DNA of 64,000 nt from Aurantimonas sp. HBX-1. GTDB taxonomy: Bacteria; Pseudomonadota; Alphaproteobacteria; Rhizobiales; Rhizobiaceae. Shown piece by piece: positions 1-7,541 of the stretch (positions are counted from its first letter, which is position 1; the number at the start of each line of letters is the position of its first letter). A program made the translations under genes and the position numbers. The notes under the pieces were generated by a model. That model ran no database searches, was not told the origin of the DNA, and saw only the letters and a program-made list of their open reading frames with translations. The stretch spans positions 509,501-573,500 of the forward strand of contig NZ_CP090066.1 in NCBI RefSeq assembly GCF_021391535.1. Direction: 5' to 3'.

Positions 1-32
1 GCCAGGAAGTCGAGGTCTCCGAGGCGCCCTGA
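1..32 (+). CDS. Possible C-terminal tail of an upstream gene, cut by the window edge
   Basis: Reading from base 3, nine codons (QEVEVSEAP) run into a TGA at 30-32. Eight of the nine end in G or C, which fits coding sequence in this GC-rich genome. Nothing else can be said about the product. The 76 bases that follow, up to the convergent MocR gene, hold no feature I can support. Confidence 0.3.
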   Translation, partial: QEVEVSEAP

Positions 33-108
33 CCCGGGAGCCGGGAACGCGGGGCCTCCGGCGGCACGATACCGGACGAGGAAGGCGCGGGGGCGTCGGC
101 CCGTCCAG

Positions 109-1515
109 CTAGTCAGGCGAAGCGCGCGCGACAGGCAGCGCGCGCAGGACTTCCAGCACCTTGCCGTCCATCTGCGCGACGTTGAAGCGCATCATGTCCG
201 GCGCGGTCTGGGCGACGCTGAAGACGTTGCCGGGCGCCAGGACGACGCCCTGGCGAAGGGCGAGCCGGGCCATATCGGCGGCGTCCTGCCCGTCCGGCAG
301 CCGGCACCAGAGGGTGAAGCCGCCGCGCGGCAGCGTCCATGGCGCGATGCCCAATCCGGCAAGCGCCGCGACGGCGTCCTTGCGCCGCCGGGCGAGGCGG
401 GTCCTGAGCGCCGCCATGTGCTTGCGGTAGCTGCCGTCGCTGAGGGTGGCATGCACGAGCCCGGCGGCGAGCGGGCTCACGCCGCCGAAGCAGGTCGCGA
501 CCTGCAGGTCGATCAGCCCTTCGATCCAGTCGCTGCGCGCCGCGATGTAGCCGCAGCGCACGGAGGCCGAGAGCGTCTTGGAGAAGCTGCCGATCCGCAC
601 CACCCGGGCGAGGCCGTCGAGCGCGGCAAGCCGGGTCGAGGGCTCGGGCTCGAAATCGGCGAAAATGTCGTCCTCGACGATCGTCATGTCGGCCGCGGCG
701 GCCATCGTCAGGATGCGGTGCGCGACCGCCGGCGAGAGGGTGGCGCCGGTCGGGTTGTGGATGGCGGAATTGGTGACGTAGAGGCGCGGCCGGTGGGTTT
801 CCACGGCCTGCGCGAACAGAGCCGGGTCCGGCCCTTGTGGCGTCCACGGCACGCTGACGATGTGGACGCGGTGGGCGCGCAGCAGCGCCTGGAAGTTGAA
901 GTAGCAGGGATCGTCGAGCAGCACCGTGTCGCCGGGCTGCAGGAAGAAGCGGCACAGAAGGTCGAGCGCCTGGGTGCCCGAACCGGTCAGCAGGATACGG
1001 TCGGCGCCGGCCTCGATGCCTTCGGCGGCGAACTGGCGGGCCAGCAGCCGGCGCAGGTCGAGCGAGCCGCGCGTCGGCCCGTAGTCGGCGAGCACCGCAT
1101 CGTCCGCCCGGGCGAGGCCGCGCAGGGCCTTGCGGAGCGACGCGTTCGGCATCCAGTCCGCCGGCAGCCAGCCGCAGCCGGGACGCGATACCCCGGCGCC
1201 GGCGTCGAGCGACTGCCGCGACACCCAGAACGGATCGATCTCGCGCTCCAGCCGGGGCTCGACCTCGGCGAGCAGCAGGGGCGGCAGGGAGCCGGCGACG
1301 AAGAAGCCGGAGCCCGGCCGGGAGCGGATCAGGCCCTCCGCCGCCAGCCGGTCGTAGGCCTCGACCACCGTCGACGGCGAGACACCCATCGCCGCCGCGA
1401 AGCCGCGCACGGAGGGCAGCTTCTCGCCGGCGGCAAGGCTGCGCGTCGCCATGCGGCGGCGGATTTCGTCCATCAGCGCGACGGTTCGCGTCGCGGTACA
1501 CTCGGGGGCGGTCAT
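109..1515 (-). CDS. MocR/PdxR-family transcriptional regulator (GntR HTH fused to aminotransferase-like domain)
   Basis: A 468-residue fusion. Residues about 10-75 are a GntR-type winged helix (LPSVRGFAAAMGVSPSTVVEA). Residues about 110-460 are a fold-type I aminotransferase domain with the PLP lysine in SFSKT at K313 and the upstream EDDIFADF acidic motif near 281. MocR proteins use PLP or an amino acid-PLP adduct as effector and usually control a neighbouring transporter or PLP-pathway gene. The ATG at 1515 is preferred because further upstream residues have no family similarity and would run into the divergent promoter. It is divergent from the EamA exporter at 1631, so that gene is its likely target. 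The ligand is unknown. Confidence 0.9.
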   Translation of the reverse strand: MTAPECTATRTVALMDEIRRRMATRSLAAGEKLPSVRGFAAAMGVSPSTVVEAYDRLAAEGLIRSRPGSGFFVAGSLPPLLLAEVEPRLEREIDPFWVSRQSLDAGAGVSRPGCGWLPADWMPNASLRKALRGLARADDAVLADYGPTRGSLDLRRLLARQFAAEGIEAGADRILLTGSGTQALDLLCRFFLQPGDTVLLDDPCYFNFQALLRAHRVHIVSVPWTPQGPDPALFAQAVETHRPRLYVTNSAIHNPTGATLSPAVAHRILTMAAAADMTIVEDDIFADFEPEPSTRLAALDGLARVVRIGSFSKTLSASVRCGYIAARSDWIEGLIDLQVATCFGGVSPLAAGLVHATLSDGSYRKHMAALRTRLARRRKDAVAALAGLGIAPWTLPRGGFTLWCRLPDGQDAADMARLALRQGVVLAPGNVFSVAQTAPDMMRFNVAQMDGKVLEVLRALPVARASPD

Positions 1516-1520
1516 CGGGT

Positions 1521-1573
1521 AACCGTTCGGCTCGTGTAATCCATACAGTTTGGCCGAACCGTACCGAACCGTT
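1521..1573. promoter_or_regulatory. Candidate MocR operator: tandem and inverted copies of CCGAACCGTW
   Basis: In the 115-bp divergent intergenic region, CCGAACCGTA (1554-1563) is followed at once by CCGAACCGTT (1564-1573), a 10-bp direct repeat. A one-mismatch copy lies in inverted orientation at 1521-1530 (AACCGTTCGG). Closely spaced direct repeats plus an inverted copy are typical of MocR regulator sites. Assignment to the adjacent regulator is inference. Confidence 0.55.
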
Positions 1574-1630
1574 TCTGTCGAAGCCAGTGCCCGCGGCCTA
1601 GGAAACCGGCTCATGCGGGAGGGCACGACC

Positions 1631-2491
1631 ATGGATCGAACCTATGCGGGCTGGGGCAGCGGGCTGCTCGGCGTCGTCATCTTCAGCGGCTCGCTGCCGG
1701 CGACGCGCGTCGCGATCGGCGGCTTCTCGCCGCTGTTCCTGACCTCCATCCGCGCCGTCATCGCGGCGCTGCTGGGCGCCGGCCTGCTGCTGCTGCTGCG
1801 CCAGCGGCGGCCGGCCGCCGGCGACCTCGCGCCGCTCGCCATCGTCGCCGCCGGCGTCGTGATCGGCTTCCCGCTCCTGACGGCGCTCGCCCTCCAGCAC
1901 GTCACCGCCGCCCATTCCATCGTCTTCGTCGGTCTGCTGCCGCTGGCGACGGCGGGTTTCGCGGTGCTGCGCGGTGGCGAGCGGCCGAGGCCCGCCTTCT
2001 GGCTGTTCTCGGTCGCCGGCGGCCTGTCGGTGGCGGGCTTCGCGCTGGCACAGGGCGGGCCCGCCTCGCTGGCCGGCGACCTGATGATGGTCGGGGCGAT
2101 CCTGCTCTGCGGCCTCGGCTATGCGGAAGGGGCCAGCCTGTCGCGCCGGCTGGGCGGCTGGCAGGTGATCTCCTGGGCGCTCATCGTGGCGCTGCCGGCG
2201 ATGGCCGCCGTGGCGCTGGCGACGCTGCCCGCGACGTTCGACGGGGTCGGCGCGCCGGCCTGGTGGGGGCTCGCCTATGTCTCGGTGTTCTCGATGCTCG
2301 TCGGCTTCGTGTTCTGGTACCGGGGCCTGGCGCTCGGCGGCATCGCAGGCGTCGGCCAGCTGCAGCTGCTGCAGCCGTTCTTCGGGCTGGCGCTGGCGGG
2401 GCTGCTGCTCGGCGAGCCGGTGGCTCCGACGATGATCGCGGTCACCGGGCTGGTGATCGCGTGCGTCGTGGGCGCAAAGCGCTTTGCCTGA
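1631..2491 (+). CDS. EamA/DMT-family exporter (inner membrane)
   Basis: A 286-residue hydrophobic protein with about ten predicted membrane segments arranged as two EamA repeats; the second carries the usual YRGLALGGI and QLLQPFFGLALA segments. Members of the drug/metabolite transporter superfamily mostly export amino acids or metabolites. The ATG at 1631 is chosen because GGGAGG lies about nine bases upstream and the hydrophobic part begins right after it. An in-frame ATG at 1613 is possible. It is divergent from the MocR regulator, an arrangement that predicts regulated export of an amine or amino acid. The substrate cannot be read from sequence. Confidence 0.88.
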   Translation: MDRTYAGWGSGLLGVVIFSGSLPATRVAIGGFSPLFLTSIRAVIAALLGAGLLLLLRQRRPAAGDLAPLAIVAAGVVIGFPLLTALALQHVTAAHSIVFVGLLPLATAGFAVLRGGERPRPAFWLFSVAGGLSVAGFALAQGGPASLAGDLMMVGAILLCGLGYAEGASLSRRLGGWQVISWALIVALPAMAAVALATLPATFDGVGAPAWWGLAYVSVFSMLVGFVFWYRGLALGGIAGVGQLQLLQPFFGLALAGLLLGEPVAPTMIAVTGLVIACVVGAKRFA

Positions 2492-2496
2492 ACATG

Positions 2497-2537
2497 GCCA
2501 CAGAGGCCACGCCGGGCGCTCGATGGGCCTCTGCGGC
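2497..2537. terminator. Stem-loop between convergent genes, probable bidirectional terminator
   Basis: CAGAGGCC (2501-2508) pairs with GGCCTCTG (2526-2533), and three further pairs follow beyond one mismatch. It lies between the ends of the EamA gene (2491) and the ClC gene (2537). There is no U-tract, so termination strength is uncertain. Confidence 0.5.
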
Positions 2538-3916
2538 TAGGAACCCGCGTCCTCGCCCTCGCGGGCCTGCGACCGGCGGACGCGCAGCACGTCGGCGACG
2601 AAGTTGCGGGCGAGATTATGGTAGAGCGGCGTCCCGGACACCAGGCGGGCGGTGCCGAAGCCGAGCAGCGAGGCGAGCATCAGCGGGATGACGTTGCCAT
2701 GGTTGCCGGTCATCTCGAGGATGATGACGAAGGCGGTCATCGGCGCCTGGACGACGCCGGCGAAATAGCCGGCCATCGCCAGCGTCGCGGCGAGCGCCGA
2801 CCCCGCCCCGACCAACACGCCGATGGTGGATCCGAGACCGGCCCCCACCGCCAGCGACGGGGCGAAGATGCCGCCGGGAATGCCCGACGCCATCGAGGCG
2901 AGGCCGGCGACGAACTTCTCGGCGAAGAACAGCAGCGGCAGCGGGTCGCCCTCGATCGCGCGGCGCGCCTGTTCGTAGCCGGTGCCGTAGGTGGCGCCGT
3001 CCGACAGGAGGCCCACGGCGGCGACGACCACCCCGCAGAGGGCGGCGGCGCCGACGGTGCGCGGCATCGGGGCGCTGGCCGACCAGCGCCGGATCCGGCG
3101 CAGCAGCCAGAGCGCGCTGGCGGTGAAGACCGCGCCCAGGGCCCCGCCGGCGACGCCGCAGGCGATCACCAGTCCCCAGTCCTGCATGGTGCTGGCCACG
3201 GCGTCGCTCTCGCCGAAATAGGTGTAGTTGCCGGTCAGCCCGAGCGAGGCGAGGCCGGCAAGCACGACGGCGGAAAGAACGAGGCCGTTGGTCCGCGCCT
3301 CGTAGGCGCGGCCCATCTCCTCGATCGCGAAGACGATCCCGGCCAGCGGGGTGTTGAAGGCCGCGGCTATGCCGGCGGCCGAGCCGGCGAGGATGAGGCC
3401 GCGCGCCTGGGCCATGCCGCCGAAGCGTCCCGCCGCCAGCATGATCGCCGCCCCGACCTGGACAGTGGGTCCTTCCCGCCCGATCGAGGCGCCGGACAGA
3501 AGCCCGAGCAGCGTCAGGAGGATCTTGCCCGCCGCGATGCGCAGCGACAGGAGCTGCCCGCGATCGGCATCGACGTCGAGATGGCGCGCGGCGATTGCCT
3601 GGGGAATGCCGCTTCCCTGGGAGTTGGGGAAGAAGCGCAGCGCCAGATAGGCCGACAGGGCAAAGCCGGCCGGCGGCAGCACCAGCATCGCCACCATCCC
3701 GTAACCCGCGGTGGACCGGACGGATTCGAAGGCCTGGTGCGCGGCATCCGCCAGCAGCGCGAAGCCGACGCTGACCAGGCCGATCGCCAGCGCGCCCGCC
3801 CAGAAGACCAGGCGCGGACGCCAGACGCGCTGCGATCCCCAGAGAATGCGGGATCGCCGAAGCATTCGCGAGCGGCGCACGGGTGGGCGGATGGGCGCTG
3901 GATCGTGCCGCTGCAT
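2537..3916 (-). CDS. ClC-family H+/Cl- antiporter or chloride channel
   Basis: A 459-residue membrane protein with the ClC signatures in order: GSGIP at 101-105 (selectivity serine), GREGP at 146-150 with the gating glutamate at E148, GGIFAP in the second half, and a TPLY tyrosine near the end. The internal proton glutamate of antiporters is kept in the FAIEE stretch (E200). With both glutamates present, an H+-coupled exchanger is more likely than a passive channel. Serine rather than proline in GSGIP fits chloride over nitrate. There are no C-terminal CBS domains. The ATG at 3916 is chosen because residues before it have no family similarity; 3865 is an alternative. The 226 bases upstream hold nothing else I recognise. 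Confidence 0.92.
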   Translation of the reverse strand: MQRHDPAPIRPPVRRSRMLRRSRILWGSQRVWRPRLVFWAGALAIGLVSVGFALLADAAHQAFESVRSTAGYGMVAMLVLPPAGFALSAYLALRFFPNSQGSGIPQAIAARHLDVDADRGQLLSLRIAAGKILLTLLGLLSGASIGREGPTVQVGAAIMLAAGRFGGMAQARGLILAGSAAGIAAAFNTPLAGIVFAIEEMGRAYEARTNGLVLSAVVLAGLASLGLTGNYTYFGESDAVASTMQDWGLVIACGVAGGALGAVFTASALWLLRRIRRWSASAPMPRTVGAAALCGVVVAAVGLLSDGATYGTGYEQARRAIEGDPLPLLFFAEKFVAGLASMASGIPGGIFAPSLAVGAGLGSTIGVLVGAGSALAATLAMAGYFAGVVQAPMTAFVIILEMTGNHGNVIPLMLASLLGFGTARLVSGTPLYHNLARNFVADVLRVRRSQAREGEDAGS

Positions 3917-4142
3917 GGCAAATGTCGCTCTCGGCTGGTGACGCGGCGACAATGACGAACGAAACGGCGCGAGTCGAACCCGATCCGGCACCGCAGTGGA
4001 CTTATCCCTTGTCGCCTTGCGGCCCGGGCGGGAATGCATCGATCCGTGGGGCAGGAGAGGCCGGCCTCGCGGCGCGGCCTCGATCCGAAGCCGGATACCG
4101 GAACGGGGACGATTTCGATTCCCGTCTGCCCCTGCTCGGCCG

Positions 4143-4564
4143 ATGCCGTGCTTTCTGGCTGCGTGGATCGAGGACGTTCTCAGCCTCCTGCCGCCCGCCG
4201 CCTTCCTGATCGCCGAGAAGTTCTCGCGGCGGAGCCCGAGCCGGCGGTTCCCCTACGGGCTGCAGCGCTTCAACTCGATCGCGTTCCTCGCCAGCGCCGT
4301 CGCGCTGACCGTGCTCGGCGGCCTGCTCTTCGTGGAATCGGCATGGAAGCTGGTGATGGCCGAGCATCCGACCATCGGTTCGGTCGCCCTCTCTTCGTGA
4401 CCGGCGAGATCGTCGGCCCCGACGCCGACCGGGTGAGCGCCGAGATGCTGGCCTTGCTGGAGGAGATGGACTGGCGCCTCGTCGACCTCTCGCTCCGCCC
4501 GACGGACGACTCCGCCTATCCGATCCTTGGCGGGGAGGAGCCTTCGGCCGGCATCCGGCTGTAG
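4143..4564 (+). pseudogene. Remnant of a cation diffusion facilitator (CDF) transporter with internal deletion and frame change
   Basis: From the ATG at 4143 one frame reads AAWIEDVLSLLPPAAFLIAE, RRFPYGLQRFNSIAFL and AEHPTIGSVAL, which matches the early membrane part of long CDF transporters. It then hits a TGA at 4398-4400. A second frame, open from about 4387 to a TAG at 4562-4564, reads FVTGEIVGPDADRVSAEML and MDWRLVDLSLRP, which resembles the cytoplasmic C-terminal domain of the same family. The central membrane segments and metal-binding helices are missing, as is the usual first N-terminal segment. The simplest reading is a gene that lost its middle part with a change of frame at the junction. 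A functional product is unlikely. Confidence 0.65.
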
Positions 4565-4715
4565 GTGGGCGCCGGCGCAGCGGTCCGTCCCGCCCCGCCC
4601 CGCCTTGCGCTGCATCAACACGGCAAGGCCCTGGCTCGGCTATCGAGGCTGAAAGGACGGCCGAGCCGCCGTCCGTCCAGACCCAGATCCAGCCGTCAGA
4701 CGGAGACGACAGCCC

Positions 4716-5792
4716 ATGACCCGCATGATGAAAGCCGCCATATTCGTCGAGCCCGGCCGCATCGTCCTCGACGAGAAGCCGATCCCCGAGATTGGCCCGC
4801 TCGACGCGCTGATCCGCGTCACGACCACGACGATCTGCGGCACCGACGTGCATATCCTCAAAGGCGAGTATCCGGTCGAGAAGGGCCTGACGATCGGCCA
4901 CGAGCCGGTCGGCGTGATCGAGAAGCTCGGCTCGGCCGTCAGCGGCTACCAGGAGGGCCAGCGGGTCATCGCCGGCGCGATCACCCCGAGCGGCCATTCC
5001 TATGCCTGCCTCTGTGGCTGCCATTCGCAGGACGGCGCCGGCACGCGGCACGGCTTCAAGCCGATGGGCGGATGGCGCTTCGGCAACACGATCGACGGCT
5101 GCCAGGCCGAATACCTGCTGGTGCCGGACGCCATGGCCAATCTCAGCCCGGTGCCCGACGCGCTGACCGACGAGCAGGTGCTGATGTGCCCCGACATCAT
5201 GTCGACGGGCCTGTCGGGCGCCGAGGGCGGCAAGGTGCGGATCGGCGACACGGTGGCGGTCTTCGCGCTCGGGCCGATCGGGCTGTGCGCCGCGGCCGGC
5301 GCCCGGCTGATGGGCGCGACGACGATCATCGGCGTCGACACGGTGCCCGAGCGGCTGGCCATGGCCCGCAAGCTCGGCGTCGACCACGTCGTCGACTTCA
5401 AGGCCGGCGACCCGGTGGAGGCGATCATGAAGCTGACCGACGGCCGCGGCGTCGACGTCGCCATCGAGGCGCTGGGCACGCAGCAGACGTTCGAATCCTG
5501 TCTCAAGGTGCTGCGGCCGGGCGGCACGCTCTCCAGCCTCGGCGTCTATTCGGGCGACCTCACCATTCCGCTCGGTCCGTTCATGGCGGGGCTCGGCGAC
5601 CTGAAGATCGTCACGACGCTCTGCCCCGGCGGCAAGGAGCGGATGCGCCGGCTGATGGACGTGGTGGCGTCGGGCCGCATCGACCTGCGGGCGATGGTCA
5701 CCCACCGCTTTCCGCTGGAACGGATCGAGGAAGCCTACGAGCTGTTCGCCAACCAGCGCGACGGCGTGCTGAAGGTGGCGATCACGCCCTGA
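4716..5792 (+). CDS. Zinc-dependent NAD(P)-dependent alcohol dehydrogenase, secondary-alcohol type
   Basis: A 358-residue medium-chain dehydrogenase. The catalytic zinc ligands are visible as C41 (CGTDVHI), H62-E63 (GHEPVG) and an aspartate in PDIMSTG. The cofactor loop is ALGPIG. The four-cysteine structural zinc loop is degenerate (YACLCGCHSQ), as in isopropanol-type secondary alcohol dehydrogenases. The reaction is probably reversible oxidation of a small secondary alcohol or polyol to a ketone; the substrate is not known. A GGAGAC sequence precedes the ATG at 4716, with a second in-frame ATG at 4725. It is separate from the decayed CDF gene upstream and convergent with the inositol operon. 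Confidence 0.88.
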   Translation: MTRMMKAAIFVEPGRIVLDEKPIPEIGPLDALIRVTTTTICGTDVHILKGEYPVEKGLTIGHEPVGVIEKLGSAVSGYQEGQRVIAGAITPSGHSYACLCGCHSQDGAGTRHGFKPMGGWRFGNTIDGCQAEYLLVPDAMANLSPVPDALTDEQVLMCPDIMSTGLSGAEGGKVRIGDTVAVFALGPIGLCAAAGARLMGATTIIGVDTVPERLAMARKLGVDHVVDFKAGDPVEAIMKLTDGRGVDVAIEALGTQQTFESCLKVLRPGGTLSSLGVYSGDLTIPLGPFMAGLGDLKIVTTLCPGGKERMRRLMDVVASGRIDLRAMVTHRFPLERIEEAYELFANQRDGVLKVAITP

Positions 5793-5793
5793 C

Positions 5794-5813
5794 CCGGCCG
5801 CTGGGGCGGCCGG
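5794..5813. terminator. GC-rich hairpin between convergent genes
   Basis: CCGGCCGC (5794-5801) and GCGGCCGG (5806-5813) form a perfect 8-bp stem with a TGGG loop, directly after the dehydrogenase stop and before the iolB stop at 5842. There is no U-tract, so it may act in both directions or only weakly. Confidence 0.45.
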
Positions 5814-5841
5814 CCGACCCGGGGCGCCGCCGGTGTGCCGG

Positions 5842-6633
5842 CTACATCAGCCAGGCGTGGTCCGGATCGGCGATGAAGCGCCATTTCCGCAACGGGCCCG
5901 CCATGACGTTGAGATAGTACATCTCGTAGCCGTGCGGCGCGCCGCAGGGGTGGTGGCCACGCGGCACCAAGACGACGTCGTGGCTCTTCACGGTCATCGT
6001 CTCGTCGAGCGCGCCGTCCTCGGTGTAGACGCGCTGGACGCCGAAGCCCTGGGTAGGGTTCAGCCGGTGGTAATAGGTCTCCTCGAGATGGGTGATCTCG
6101 GGGAACCGGTCCTCGTCGTGGCGGTGGCTCGGATAGCTCGACCAGTGGCCGGCCGGGGTGAACACCTCGGTGACCAGCAGCGAGTCCGCGACGTCGTCGG
6201 CCTCCATCGCGATGTTGTTGATGAAGCGGGCGTTAGAGCCTTCGCCGCGCTGGGTGAGGGTGATCCCTTCCGGACCAATGCGCCGCGCCGCGTGACCGCC
6301 TTTGCCGGGCGCAAGGCACAGCGCCAGCGTGCAGTCGGTCTCGGCGACGGCCTTCCAGTCGCTGCCGTTCGGGACGTAGAGGCAGTGGGGCGGGGTCTTC
6401 TCGAAGACATCCATGCGCTCGCCGAGGACGCCCCAATCCTTGCCGGCGGCTTGGATGGCGGCCTTGCCCTCGACCATGACGATGATCGCCTCGTTGCCGC
6501 CGAGGCTGCCCTCGGCGCTCTCGCCGGCGGCAAGGCGCCAGAGCTTGAAGCCGACATAGGTCCAGCCGGCGCTCTCAGGCGTGATGTCGTGGACGAGACC
6601 GTGCCCGCCGAGCGGCTTGCGCAGGAGGTTCAT
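5842..6633 (-). CDS. iolB: 5-deoxy-glucuronate isomerase
   Basis: A 263-residue cupin-fold protein with the IolB signature near the C-terminus: HHPCGAPHGYEMYYLNVMAG followed by RKWRFIADPDHAWL. IolB converts 5-deoxy-D-glucuronate to 2-deoxy-5-keto-D-gluconate in the cytoplasmic inositol pathway. It is the last gene of the minus-strand inositol operon, and its ATG at 6633 overlaps the iolE stop by four bases (ATGA), which implies translational coupling. Length matches the family. Confidence 0.95.
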   Translation of the reverse strand: MNLLRKPLGGHGLVHDITPESAGWTYVGFKLWRLAAGESAEGSLGGNEAIIVMVEGKAAIQAAGKDWGVLGERMDVFEKTPPHCLYVPNGSDWKAVAETDCTLALCLAPGKGGHAARRIGPEGITLTQRGEGSNARFINNIAMEADDVADSLLVTEVFTPAGHWSSYPSHRHDEDRFPEITHLEETYYHRLNPTQGFGVQRVYTEDGALDETMTVKSHDVVLVPRGHHPCGAPHGYEMYYLNVMAGPLRKWRFIADPDHAWLM

Positions 6634-7541
6634 GCCGCGGCCTCGCTGCGATCGAGCCCCGCCTCACGCGCCATGGCGCGCAGCGCCTTCAGGCCCATCG
6701 ACTGATAGTGGCGGGGATTGCGCTGGGCCGGATCCTGCTCGGCCTCGATGACCAGCCAGCCAGCATAGCCATGCTCGGCGGCGATGCGCAGGACGGGCAG
6801 GAAATCGACCCCGCCTTCGGGATCGCCGGGCACGGTGAAGACGCCGCGTCGCACGCCCTCCAGGAAGGAGAGCTTCTCTTCGCGCACCTGCCGCATGATG
6901 TCGGGCCGGACGTTCTTGGCGTGGAAATGCGCCACGCGGGCCATGTGGCCGGACGCCACCGCTTCCGGATCGCCGCCGCCGAAGAAGCAGTGGCCGGTGT
7001 CGAACAGGAGCTTCGTCGCCGGGCCGGTGTTCGCCATCAGCCGGTCGATCTCGTCCGGGCTCTCGACCACGGTGCCCATGTGGTGGTGATAGGCAAGGGT
7101 GATGCCTTGAGCGGCCGCGAATGCCGCCAGCGCCTCGACGCCCGCGCCGAAGGCCGGCCAGTCGGCCTCGGCCAGCACCGGCTTGTCGTTGACCGGAACG
7201 GCATCGTTGCCGTGGATGGCGTTGGAGGTCTCGCAGACGATGATCACGGTCGAGCCGACCGCCTTCAGGAGGTCGAGGAAGGGCTGCATGGCCGCCTTCT
7301 CGGTCTCGACGTCCCGGGTCAGGAGGTTCAGCGAATGCCAGCCGGAGACGTAGCGCAGGCCCCGTCCGCCGAGCTCGCGCGCGATGCCTTCCTGCGTCAC
7401 GGGCAGCTTGTGGCCCTTCTCGATGCCGTCGAAGCCGATCGCAGCTGCCTCGTCGAGGCACTGTTCCAGCGTGATCTCGGCGCCGAGCGTCTGGTCGTCG
7501 TCGTTGGACCAGGCGATCGGGTTGGTTCCGTAGAGCGTCAT
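6630..7541 (-). CDS. iolE: Myo-inosose-2 dehydratase
   Basis: A 303-residue TIM-barrel protein of the AP-endonuclease-2/IolE family, starting MTLYGTNPIAWSNDD, a typical IolE N-terminus. Metal-site segments such as YHHHMGTVVE and LFDTGHCFFGG are intact. It dehydrates 2-keto-myo-inositol (scyllo-inosose) to the dione that IolD hydrolyses. Start and stop overlap both neighbours by four bases, placing it in the middle of the iolCDEB series. Confidence 0.95.
   Translation of the reverse strand: MTLYGTNPIAWSNDDDQTLGAEITLEQCLDEAAAIGFDGIEKGHKLPVTQEGIARELGGRGLRYVSGWHSLNLLTRDVETEKAAMQPFLDLLKAVGSTVIIVCETSNAIHGNDAVPVNDKPVLAEADWPAFGAGVEALAAFAAAQGITLAYHHHMGTVVESPDEIDRLMANTGPATKLLFDTGHCFFGGGDPEAVASGHMARVAHFHAKNVRPDIMRQVREEKLSFLEGVRRGVFTVPGDPEGGVDFLPVLRIAAEHGYAGWLVIEAEQDPAQRNPRHYQSMGLKALRAMAREAGLDRSEAAA

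Noticed and set aside
3968..3985. GGGTTCGACTC on the minus strand, like a tRNA T-arm
   Set aside because: The five bases on each side of the TTCGACT loop do not pair, and no acceptor stem or anticodon arm lies at the right distance.
4002..5705. Long minus-strand open frame of 567 codons opposite the CDF remnant and alcohol dehydrogenase
   Set aside because: Its protein is Arg/Asp/His-rich low-complexity sequence typical of a reverse frame in GC-rich DNA, and it lies antisense to a well-supported dehydrogenase.
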